Source of the DNA: AWTP1-13 sp963820375
GTDB taxonomy: Bacteria > Pseudomonadota > Alphaproteobacteria > Rhizobiales > Hyphomicrobiaceae
NCBI GenBank assembly: GCA_963820375.1
Contig: CAWFZX010000016.1
Location: forward strand, 124,001-188,000
Direction of reading: 5' to 3'
Length of the DNA stretch: 64,000 nt
Shown: positions 1 through 7,087 of the stretch, piece after piece
Position numbering within the stretch: position 1 is the first letter of the stretch
Layout of the letters: every line of letters starts with the position of its first letter
Program-made: the position numbers and the translations under genes
Notes under the pieces: generated by a model
What the model was told of the DNA's origin: nothing
What the model saw: only the letters and a program-made list of their open reading frames with translations
Database searches by the model: none

Positions 1-505
1 AGGGTCTGCCCCATTGGGCGAAGGCCCGTTGCGAAGCGACCAGGACGCCAAGACCTGGCTTTGCCTGCAGCGCCAGGGACGTCAAAGCAAACAAGAAGCC
101 CAGGGCAGCCGGTCCGTCACCGTAAGCCGCCGCGATCACCTCGTGCAGCACGCCGCAGGCAAGACCGGGCCCTGGAAGATGTCGGTGGACCTCGGGCAAG
201 CCGAGCGAGAGTGCGTTTGGCTCAGCCCGGAAGAAAGAGGTCTCCAATTTTGCAATGGAGCGTCGCAGGTGCGCCAGACGCTGGCTCCCGGCTCGGCCAG
301 AAGCCTCGGTCTGCTCGTCCAGGGGCTGTTGGATCGGGAGCTTGCCGTTTTCGTCGTCTTGCTCCTGGGCAATGACCTGGCGCGGGAGCTTTGCCATGCG
401 GTGCAGATGCACGTTGGGCCGTGGCGCGGGGAGGCGTGCGGGTGGGCTCAGCCCTTGGCCGAGAAGATAGATTTGCCGCGTCGGCGGGGTCGCAGGATAG
501 CGCAT
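1..505 (-). CDS. imuA: ImuA, SOS mutagenesis protein (5' part, runs off the left edge)
   Basis: ImuA is a RecA/SulA-like accessory protein that works with ImuB and DnaE2 in damage-induced mutagenesis. I translated the minus strand directly from ATG at 503-505; the frame stays open for 168 codons to the window edge. The diagnostic stretch is 'LSLGLPEVHRHLPG', followed by 'GVLHEVIAAAYGDRPAALGF', matching the ImuA pattern GLP.(I/V)D..LPGGGL..GALHEV. The first 70 or so residues are less conserved, and an internal Met ('MAKLPRQ') could be an alternative start. A perfect alphaproteobacterial SOS box lies 57 bp upstream. Expected partners imuB and dnaE2 would lie to the left, outside the window. The Walker-type region is only partly present, so integrity of the gene cannot be judged. 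Confidence 0.82.
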   Translation of the reverse strand, partial: MRYPATPPTRQIYLLGQGLSPPARLPAPRPNVHLHRMAKLPRQVIAQEQDDENGKLPIQQPLDEQTEASGRAGSQRLAHLRRSIAKLETSFFRAEPNALSLGLPEVHRHLPGPGLACGVLHEVIAAAYGDGPAALGFLFALTSLALQAKPGLGVLVASQRAFAQWGRP

Positions 506-561
506 TGAAATAAAAGATGTTTTTTGTTGAAGACCGAGCAGGAGGCTGCTTCTCAATATAA

Positions 562-576
562 GAACAAAAATAGAAC
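562..576 (-). promoter_or_regulatory. LexA (SOS) box upstream of imuA
   Basis: The plus strand reads GAACAAAAATAGAAC, which is GTTC-N7-GTTC on the minus strand. This is the direct-repeat LexA operator known from alphaproteobacteria (Rhizobium, Rhodobacter, Caulobacter), not the E. coli palindrome. It sits 57 bp before the imuA start in an AT-rich stretch, where it would overlap a promoter. Both half-sites and the spacer length match exactly. Binding is inferred. Confidence 0.85.
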
Positions 577-619
577 ATGTCAAAACAGAAAAAATGCTTT
601 CCCGTCCTATAAGCGCTGA

Positions 620-1039
620 CTAGCCCGTCGGGCTACCCCCCTGCAGCTTGCTCAACAGTCGGGCGAACTCACGCTGCTCGGCCTTTGACAAGCGCGCTGC
701 CAGCCCCTCTTCGAACGTGCGCACCTTGTCGCGTGCTGCCGCATAATACGCCCCCGCAGAGGGCTCAAAGAACAGGGCATGACAACGCCGATCGCTGAGC
801 AGCACCTCCCGTCGGATCAGTCCGCGCTTTTCCAACCGGACGATCACGGGGCTCATGGTCGATTTGTCGACGCCAAAGGCAGCCGCCAATGCGACCTGCG
901 TAATGCCAGGATTGGCCTTGATCAGGGTGAGCACGCCGAACGAGCCCGGCGTCAGCTCGAAGTCCGCCAGCGTCGTCTCGAACTGGCCGAAGATCGCCGC
1001 CTGGGCCCGGCGCACCTGATACCCGACATAGGTCGGCAA
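620..1039 (-). CDS. MarR-family transcriptional regulator
   Basis: A winged-helix MarR regulator of about 139 residues. The DNA-binding part is visible: 'ITQVALAAAFGVDKSTMSPV' is the helix-turn-helix, followed by 'RLEKRGLIRREVLLSDRRCHAL' as the wing with the family's conserved D-R-R. The only recognisable start in frame is TTG at 1039. The open frame continues upstream with plausible sequence (LDFAEL just before it), so the true N-terminus may be longer and use a rare start. It lies downstream of the TRAP genes on the same strand (172 bp from dctM), so it could be co-transcribed with them or have its own promoter; an 8-bp palindrome AACTAGTT at 1157-1164 in that gap could be an operator. The ligand is unknown. 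A second, related MarR gene lies at 4405. Confidence 0.85.
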   Translation of the reverse strand: MPTYVGYQVRRAQAAIFGQFETTLADFELTPGSFGVLTLIKANPGITQVALAAAFGVDKSTMSPVIVRLEKRGLIRREVLLSDRRCHALFFEPSAGAYYAAARDKVRTFEEGLAARLSKAEQREFARLLSKLQGGSPTG

Positions 1040-1211
1040 CTCGGCGAAATCGAGCTGTCGCTCCGCCGCCGCAGCGCGCGCCTTTTGCCGGCGCGGCAGG
1101 TTTGGCTTTCTGATGCCTGGACCTTGGATGGCCGCTCTCCTGCGCCAACCGGCGCAAACTAGTTCCTAATGGCTCCCGCTGCACAAGGGAAGAGAGGCCG
1201 TGCGATCGACC

Positions 1212-2510
1212 TCACATTTTCGACGGCAACCAGAGGGCCAGCATCGGCAAGGCGATCAACAGGACCAGGCGCAGAATGTCGGTGATGATGAAGGGTAACA
1301 CGCCGTAGAAGATGGTGGAAATCTTGGCATCCTCGACAACGCTTTTGATCACGAAGATGTTCATGCCCACGGGTGGATGGATCAGCCCGAGCTCCACCGT
1401 CATGACGATGATGACGCCGAACCAGATCGGATCAAAGCCCAATTCCTTGATCACCGGAAAGATAATCGGCACCGTCAGGATGATCATGGCCAGCGCATCC
1501 ATCAGACAGCCGAGCACCAGGTACATGAGCAGGATCAGCGCCAGCACGCCGTAGCGGCCAAGGCCCAGCCCGGTCAGGAACTCCGTGACCTTCTGTGGGG
1601 TCTGCGTGATGGCAAGAAAGTAGCCGAACAAAATCGCCCCGATCAGCACGGTAAAAACCGCCGCCGTTGTGCGTGTTGCCTCGAGCAGAGAGCGAAGAAT
1701 ATCCTCCCGCGACAGCCGGCGCCGGGCGACGCCGATCAGAAAGGCCCCGCCCGCACCCATACCGGCCGCCTCGGTGGCAGTGAACAGCCCGCCGTAGATG
1801 CCGCCGATCACGAACAGAAACAGCAGTAGCGTTGCCCACACGTCGCGCATGGCGCGCAGCCGTTCGCTCCAGGCGGCGCGTTTGCCTGCCGGCAGATAGC
1901 CTGGCCGCGCATGACCGATGACGGTAATGGTGGCCATGTACATCAGTACGGCCACGATGCCGGGTACGATGCCGGCGACGAACAGCTTGCCGATGTCCTG
2001 CTCCGTGATGAGGCCGTAGACGGCCAACACGGTCGAAGGCGGGATCATGATGCCGAGCGTGCCGCCGGCGGCGATCACGCCGGTGGCGAAGCTCTGTGGG
2101 TAACCGAAGCGGCGCATTTCGGGGTAGGCGACGCGGGAAAAGGTGGCCGCCGTCGCCACCGATGAACCGCAAATCGCGGCGAAGCCACCGCAGGCCGCGA
2201 TGGTGGCGATGCCAAGTCCCCCCCGCAGGTGCCCAAGGAAGGCGTTGGCTGCGCGAAACAGCTCCCGGCTCATGCCGGAGGTGGTAGCGAAGGAGCCCAT
2301 CAACAAAAACAGCGGCACCACGGCGAAATTCCAATCGGTCACCGTGCGCATAGAGGTGTGGCCCACAATCTTGAGGGCAGGTCCACTGCCGCTCAAGTAG
2401 CCGAAGCCGGCGACACCGACCAGGCCCATGGCCATGCCGACCGGCACCCGCAGCAGCATCAACACGAACAAGGCGATGAAGCCGAGGAGAGCCACGACGT
2501 CACCATTCAT
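1212..2510 (-). CDS. dctM: TRAP transporter large permease (DctM family)
   Basis: A 432-residue, very hydrophobic protein with about 12 membrane helices, normal for the large ion-coupled TRAP subunit. Family hallmarks include the N-terminal 'LLRVPVGMAMGLVG', the 'AICGSSVATAATFSRVAYPEM' segment (glycine/serine-rich scoop helix), 'GIMIPPSTVLAVYGLIT' and the C-terminal 'ELGLIHPPVGMNIFVIK'. It drives Na+-coupled uptake of an organic acid together with the small permease 10 bp upstream and the binding protein before that. The three genes form one minus-strand operon in the order dctP-dctQ-dctM. The substrate cannot be read from the permease. The divergent neighbour is an arylpyruvate oxidoreductase operon, so an aromatic or keto acid is possible, but that is inference. 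Confidence 0.93.
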   Translation of the reverse strand: MNGDVVALLGFIALFVLMLLRVPVGMAMGLVGVAGFGYLSGSGPALKIVGHTSMRTVTDWNFAVVPLFLLMGSFATTSGMSRELFRAANAFLGHLRGGLGIATIAACGGFAAICGSSVATAATFSRVAYPEMRRFGYPQSFATGVIAAGGTLGIMIPPSTVLAVYGLITEQDIGKLFVAGIVPGIVAVLMYMATITVIGHARPGYLPAGKRAAWSERLRAMRDVWATLLLFLFVIGGIYGGLFTATEAAGMGAGGAFLIGVARRRLSREDILRSLLEATRTTAAVFTVLIGAILFGYFLAITQTPQKVTEFLTGLGLGRYGVLALILLMYLVLGCLMDALAMIILTVPIIFPVIKELGFDPIWFGVIIVMTVELGLIHPPVGMNIFVIKSVVEDAKISTIFYGVLPFIITDILRLVLLIALPMLALWLPSKM

Positions 2511-2520
2511 GGCCAGCGCC

Positions 2521-3084
2521 TCATTCGACCACCCGAGGCTGTTGCGCCAACCGGGCCATCGCCTCGGGTTGAACGACGAGGCGGTAGGTACGCACCGCGA
2601 TTAACATCACGGCCGATACGTCGCCGAGCCAGGCCACGGCGAAAAATGGCCACACCGGCAGTCGCAGTTCGATTGTTTCCAAGTTGGAGGAGTAGGTGCT
2701 CAGCGTCTTGTCGAACAACGTGTAGGTTTGCACCGTGACGACGAACAGCAACACCAGGGTCGCGAATACGTCGATGGCGCGTTGCCACTTGGGGCCGACG
2801 TTGGCCCACAGCAGATCGACGGTGATGTGCGTGCCGCGATAAGAGGTCGCGGCGATGCCCCAGAAAATCAGGATACCGAGCAGGAACTGGCCGAAATTGT
2901 AGCTGTCGGGAATCGACATGCCGAAGGCGCGCAGCAGCACGGTGATGAACACGTCGGCGGCGACGATGCCGATGAATACCGCGGCCAGCAGCTCGATGTT
3001 GTCGATGAACCGGTCCATGCGGGGACGCGGCTCCGCTGCCGCCGGATCAGCAGTGGCGTTGGCATCGCCCTGGCGCTCGGACAT
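2521..3084 (-). CDS. dctQ: TRAP transporter small permease (DctQ family)
   Basis: A 187-residue membrane protein with four predicted helices: around residues 27-48 ('NIELLAAVFIGIVAADVFI'), 60-80 ('NFGQFLLGILIFWGIAATSY'), 97-118 and 139-165. 'SYRGTHITVDLLWANVGPKW' matches the DctQ signature in which R.G.HI.VD precedes the cytoplasmic loop. It pairs with the large permease 10 bp downstream to form the membrane part of the tripartite TRAP carrier. A 69-bp gap separates it from the dctP gene upstream. The N-terminus is rich in charged residues and alanine and the C-terminus is short and polar; nothing appears missing. Confidence 0.9.
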   Translation of the reverse strand: MSERQGDANATADPAAAEPRPRMDRFIDNIELLAAVFIGIVAADVFITVLLRAFGMSIPDSYNFGQFLLGILIFWGIAATSYRGTHITVDLLWANVGPKWQRAIDVFATLVLLFVVTVQTYTLFDKTLSTYSSNLETIELRLPVWPFFAVAWLGDVSAVMLIAVRTYRLVVQPEAMARLAQQPRVVE

Positions 3085-3153
3085 GGCACCCGTTGTTCGT
3101 CAAAGCGGCGGCGAACATCCGCCGCCGGCATCGCTCGAGGACTTAAGGCGCCG

Positions 3154-4188
3154 TCAGTAGGCGGCCTGATGCTTGGCGAGGGACTCCTTCAGCTCCTTCA
3201 TGACCGCCTCCGGATTGGCGCCGACCTTCTTGACGTTTTCGGCCCAGGTGTTGGCCAATGGCTCGGCCGCTTTGCGCCACTCGGCGACCTGCTGCTCGGA
3301 AAGCGAATAGACTTCGTGAGCTGGGTCGCTTTTGAGTTTCTGCACGCCGGCATGCTCAAACTCGGCCCACGGGCCCGCCACCTTGCCGGCCCATTCGTTG
3401 GTGCAATGGTCATCAATGACCTTTTTTTGCGACGCGGACATTTGCCCGTACACCGCTTTGTTGAACACGAACGCGAACGTGGTGGCGTAGAGCGGCACGT
3501 CCATATGGTACTTGGTCACCTTGTCGATGCCGAATAGCGGGATCGATCCCCATGGGAAGGTCACGGCGTCGGCCACGCCCTTTTCGATGATATCGCGTAC
3601 CTCCGGGGCACTCGCTTGCACCGTGGTGCCGCCCAGCAAGTTGACGAATGTCGCCATGGTGGCATGTGCCGGTCGGATCTTCATCCCTTTTAGATCGCCG
3701 GGCACCACGATCTTTTTGCTTCTTGAATGGAAGGTGCCTGGATCGTGCATGAAGGCGAGGCAGAATTTCACGTCCTTCATCTCGCCATCTGCATATTTGC
3801 GATACCAAGCATCGAGTGCTTGCGAACCGCCCTTGGCGTTGGCGACCAGGAACGGCAATTCGCCAGCGCCGATGACCGGGAACCGGCCCGGTTGATAGCC
3901 CGGATTGACGTAGGTGAGGTCGGCGATCCCGTCGCGCGCCATGTCGTAATGGTCGAAGGCCTTGCCGAGCTGCTGCGCCGGGAAAACCTTGTACTTTATG
4001 CTGCCGCCCGACGCCTTCTCGACGGAAGTGCCCCAATCCTCCAGCGCCTTATGCAGCGGATGCGAGGGCGGCACCCAGTGCGCGAGCTTGAGATCGAAAG
4101 TTTTGTCTTGCGCCCGCGCCTCGGGCGCCGTGTTAGAGGCCGCCAGGGCGAACGCAACAAAAAATGCGGCCACCGCCTGCTTGCGCAT
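3154..4188 (-). CDS. dctP: TRAP transporter substrate-binding protein (DctP family)
   Basis: A 344-residue periplasmic binding protein. It has a signal peptide (MRKQAVAAFFVAFALAA, probable cleavage after EARAQ) and a mature start 'DKTFDLKLAHWVPPSHPLHK', typical of DctP. The family's ligand-carboxylate arginine is visible in 'LKGMKIRPAHATMATF', and 'ASAPEVRDIIEKGVADAV' matches the second conserved motif. A GAGGAGGAGAAC Shine-Dalgarno region precedes ATG 4188. It is the first gene of the dctPQM operon, so its 5' region shares the 216-bp divergent spacer with the marR-iorAB operon. Its ligand is unknown; conservation of the arginine supports an organic acid. Confidence 0.92.
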   Translation of the reverse strand: MRKQAVAAFFVAFALAASNTAPEARAQDKTFDLKLAHWVPPSHPLHKALEDWGTSVEKASGGSIKYKVFPAQQLGKAFDHYDMARDGIADLTYVNPGYQPGRFPVIGAGELPFLVANAKGGSQALDAWYRKYADGEMKDVKFCLAFMHDPGTFHSRSKKIVVPGDLKGMKIRPAHATMATFVNLLGGTTVQASAPEVRDIIEKGVADAVTFPWGSIPLFGIDKVTKYHMDVPLYATTFAFVFNKAVYGQMSASQKKVIDDHCTNEWAGKVAGPWAEFEHAGVQKLKSDPAHEVYSLSEQQVAEWRKAAEPLANTWAENVKKVGANPEAVMKELKESLAKHQAAY

Positions 4189-4283
4189 GTTCTCCTCCTC
4201 GTTCCTCCGATGCCAAAGATCGTGCGCGGATTCTTGAATGCCATCGCCGCGGCGTTGCCGGCATTCAGCCTCATGCGCAGGCG

Positions 4284-4312
4284 GTTGTAAAGCAGAATAG
4301 TCGGAGCTAAAA
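4284..4312 (+). promoter_or_regulatory. possible sigma-70 promoter for marR-iorAB
   Basis: In the divergent spacer between dctP and marR, TTGTAA (4284-4289) and TAAAAC (4307-4312) are separated by 17 bp. The region is locally more AT-rich than its surroundings. It is a weak match found by eye; the MarR protein encoded downstream would be expected to bind in this spacer. Confidence 0.25.
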
Positions 4313-4404
4313 CTATCTACTTATCGAGCGACGAGATTGCACAGGCCGCTTGCACGCAGCCGGCGATTTTCCCGACTGGCGAGGCATCGTCCAGGAGAAC
4401 GACC

Positions 4405-4920
4405 ATGGCCCAGCTTGATGAAACAGCACGCTCTCTCGCAGCAGCCGAGCGCCATGCTAGCGGGCAAAAAAGCAAGGAGCGCGCGGCGGGGCTCGACTAC
4501 GGTCCGCTGGCGGACTGGCTCGGTTTCCACTTGCGCTTGGCGCAGATCGCGTCCTTCCAGGCCTTCGCTAGCGAGACGCAAGAAGTCGATCTCAGTCCGG
4601 GGCGATTTGCGCTACTGATGTTGATCGGGCGCAACCCGGGAATCAGCCAGACCACGCTCAGCCGCGCGCATGGCAGCGACAAGTCGACCCTGACTCCGGC
4701 GCTCAATGATCTCAAGCGGCGCGGCCTGATCACGCGCGGCCGCCTCAAAAGCGACCGCCGCAGTTATCAACTCGCGCTCACGCCCTCTGGCCATCAGCTG
4801 CTCGCCCGCTTGACGGTGTGCGCGGCCCGGCATGAGCAAAATCTCGACCGTGTCGTCGGCCCCCGTGACAGGGGACGCTTGCTGGCGATGCTGCGCAAGC
4901 TCTACAGCGAGCTGGGGTGA
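4405..4920 (+). CDS. MarR-family regulator of the iorAB operon
   Basis: A 171-residue MarR protein. The winged helix spans about residues 66-135: 'PGRFALLMLIGRNPGISQTT', then 'GSDKSTLTPALNDLKRRGLI' (recognition helix), then the wing 'RLKSDRRSYQLALTPSG'. The first 45 residues form a polar, alanine-rich extension not found in minimal MarR proteins. It is immediately followed, 7 bp later, by iorA, and is divergent from the TRAP operon. The arrangement suggests a regulator that responds to an aromatic acid and controls both divergent units; that is inference. It resembles the regulator at 620-1039 in the helix-turn-helix ('DKST(M/L)(S/T)P'), so the two may be paralogues. Confidence 0.88.
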   Translation: MAQLDETARSLAAAERHASGQKSKERAAGLDYGPLADWLGFHLRLAQIASFQAFASETQEVDLSPGRFALLMLIGRNPGISQTTLSRAHGSDKSTLTPALNDLKRRGLITRGRLKSDRRSYQLALTPSGHQLLARLTVCAARHEQNLDRVVGPRDRGRLLAMLRKLYSELG

Positions 4921-4927
4921 GGTCGGC

Positions 4928-7087
4928 ATGGCTGAAGTCTCATTCCGACGGGAAATCGAAAGCCTGCGTCTGCGCGACGGCGACACCTTCTACGGCGAAG
5001 GCATCCTCGCCGTGACGAAGGCCTTGTTGCAGTCGGGTGTCGCCTACGTTGGCGGCTACCAGGGCGCTCCGGTCAGCCATCTGCTCGATGTGCTGGTGCA
5101 GTCGGAAGATCTGCTGGGCGAGCTTGGCATCCACTTGGAAACTTGCACCAATGAGGCCGCCGCAGCTGCCATGCTCGGCGCCTCCATCAACTACCCCTTG
5201 CGCGGTGCGGTGACCTGGAAGTCGATCGTCGGCACTAACGTCGCGGCCGATGCCCTCTCCAACCTGGCCTCACCCGGCGTTTTGGGAGGTGCGGTGATCA
5301 TTGTCGGCGAAGACTATGGGGAAGGCGCCAGCGTGATCCAGGAGCGAACGCACGCCATGGCGCTGAAGTCGTCACTGTGGCTGATCGATCCGCGCCCGGA
5401 CCTGCCGATGTTGGTGCGCGCCGTCGAGCAAAGCTTTGCGCTTTCGGAAGCTTCCAATACCCCAGTAATCATCGAGCTGCGTATTCGTGCCTGTCACGTG
5501 TTCGGCAGTTTTCCAGCCAAGACCAATGTGGCCGCCGCGCATTCGGCTCGGCACAGATTGGCGCCTGCCGCTTTCAAGTATGATCGGCTCAGCCATCCTC
5601 CGGTTACCTTTCACCAGGAAATCGACAAGGTGACACGCCGCTTGCCGGCGGCGCAGAAATTCATTGCCGAGCAGGGGCTGAACGAGCGGATGGGGCCTGC
5701 CGAGGGCGAAATCGGCATCATCGTGCAGGGCGGCCTGTTCAACGTGCTCAACGGCCGGCTGCAACTCGCTGGGTTCAGCGACGCTTACGGCAATGCCTCA
5801 ATACCAATACTAGTGCTGAATGTGGTGCATCCGCTGGTGCCGGCAGAGATCACCCGGTTCTGTGCAGGCAAGCAGGCCGTGCTCGTCATCGAAGAGGGTG
5901 GCCCGGATTTTATCGAGCAGGCCATCGGCCAGATCCTGCGCAAGGCCGAGCTCAGCACCAAGCTGCACGGCAAAGATGTTTTGCCGATGGGGGGCGAATA
6001 TACCCCCGCCGTCGTCGGCAGGGGCTTGATCGCGTTCCTTGCAGCCTATGGTCGCGCCACGCCAGCGCTCGCGCAGTGGATCGGCAAGATCGACGCCCAG
6101 CGCGCCGAGGTCGATAGCCTGCTCGGCGCCCCGCTGCCGGCCCGGCCGCCGACGTTCTGTACCGGTTGCCCGGAACGGCCGGTATTTTCCGCCATGAAAC
6201 TCTTGAAAAAGGAGCTGGGACCAGTGCACGTGGCGGCCGACATCGGCTGTCATGCCTTCGCAACCTTCGCGCCATTCAGTCAAGGCAACTCGATCCTCGG
6301 CTACGGCATGTCGTTGGCCTCGGCCGCCGCGGTGTCGGGCACGCAGGTTAAGCGTCCGATCAGCGTCATGGGTGACGGCGGCTTCTGGCACAACGGCCTG
6401 CTGACCGGCGTCGCCGGTGCGGTGTTCAACAACGATGATACCGTTCTGGTGGTGATGAACAACGGTTACTCCAGCGCCACCGGTCAGCAGGATATCCTTT
6501 CGAGCAAGGCAGAGAAGGACGGTCGAGGCAAGGGCCTCGATATCGAGGCCACGCTGCAAAGCCTGGGCGCTCCCTGGATCAAACGCGTGCGCACTTATGG
6601 TGTCAAAAGTGTGCTTGCGACACTGCGCGAGGCCATGCTTTCGGGGCAGAAGGGCCTCAAGGTCATTATTGCTGACGGCGAATGCCAGCTCGCACGTCAA
6701 CGTCGGGTGCGGCCGGAGATGGCGCGGCTCGTGAGCGCCGGCAAGCGCGTGGTGCGTACCCGCTTCTGGGTGGATCCGGAGGTGTGCACCGGGGATCATT
6801 CGTGCATCCGGCTCTCCGGCTGCCCATCGCTCACGCTCAAAGCCAACGAGGATCCCCTCCGCAGCGATCCCGTGGCGCACGTCAACAACGACTGCGTCGG
6901 CTGCGGTTTGTGCGGCGAGGTCGCGCATGCAGCGCAGCTGTGCCCGTCGTTTGCGCAGATTGACATCATTCAGAATCCGACTTGGTGGGACCGGTTGCGC
7001 TGGCGTGCCGGCGCCGCCATCATGCGTCTGTTCAGAGCGCAGGGCCGCCCAGCGGCCGGCCATCGTACCGGCCGAGTAAGGCCATGA
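4928..7087 (+). CDS. iorA: Indolepyruvate ferredoxin oxidoreductase, alpha subunit
   Basis: The catalytic subunit of the thiamine-diphosphate enzyme that oxidatively decarboxylates aryl-pyruvates to aryl-acyl-CoA and reduces ferredoxin. ATG 4928 follows the marR stop by 7 bp; a longer frame overlapping marR is less likely. The 719 residues carry an N-terminal pyruvate-oxidoreductase fold ('YVGGYQGAPVSHLLDVL', 'ETCTNEAAAAAMLGAS'). A ThDP-binding motif lies near residue 480 ('MGDGGFWHNG...VVMNNGYSS'). A C-terminal 2x[4Fe-4S] ferredoxin domain carries cysteines in 'CTGDHSCIRLSGCP' (about residue 619) and 'CVGCGLC' (about 655). It overlaps iorB by ATGA. The best-studied IorAB enzymes are archaeal; bacterial forms act in arylacetate or amino-acid breakdown. 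Confidence 0.92.
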   Translation: MAEVSFRREIESLRLRDGDTFYGEGILAVTKALLQSGVAYVGGYQGAPVSHLLDVLVQSEDLLGELGIHLETCTNEAAAAAMLGASINYPLRGAVTWKSIVGTNVAADALSNLASPGVLGGAVIIVGEDYGEGASVIQERTHAMALKSSLWLIDPRPDLPMLVRAVEQSFALSEASNTPVIIELRIRACHVFGSFPAKTNVAAAHSARHRLAPAAFKYDRLSHPPVTFHQEIDKVTRRLPAAQKFIAEQGLNERMGPAEGEIGIIVQGGLFNVLNGRLQLAGFSDAYGNASIPILVLNVVHPLVPAEITRFCAGKQAVLVIEEGGPDFIEQAIGQILRKAELSTKLHGKDVLPMGGEYTPAVVGRGLIAFLAAYGRATPALAQWIGKIDAQRAEVDSLLGAPLPARPPTFCTGCPERPVFSAMKLLKKELGPVHVAADIGCHAFATFAPFSQGNSILGYGMSLASAAAVSGTQVKRPISVMGDGGFWHNGLLTGVAGAVFNNDDTVLVVMNNGYSSATGQQDILSSKAEKDGRGKGLDIEATLQSLGAPWIKRVRTYGVKSVLATLREAMLSGQKGLKVIIADGECQLARQRRVRPEMARLVSAGKRVVRTRFWVDPEVCTGDHSCIRLSGCPSLTLKANEDPLRSDPVAHVNNDCVGCGLCGEVAHAAQLCPSFAQIDIIQNPTWWDRLRWRAGAAIMRLFRAQGRPAAGHRTGRVRP

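Noticed and set aside
14..508. 164-codon plus-strand frame at the left end
   Set aside because: It is the antisense shadow of imuA, whose minus-strand translation carries clear family motifs.
5490..5510. CACGTG core (TGTCACGTGTTC) as a second parS
   Set aside because: Flanks do not match the TGTTN...NAACA arms and it lies inside iorA; the same holds for the other CACGTG cores seen in coding regions.
5810..7063. 417-codon minus-strand frame
   Set aside because: Antisense to iorA; no recognisable domain.
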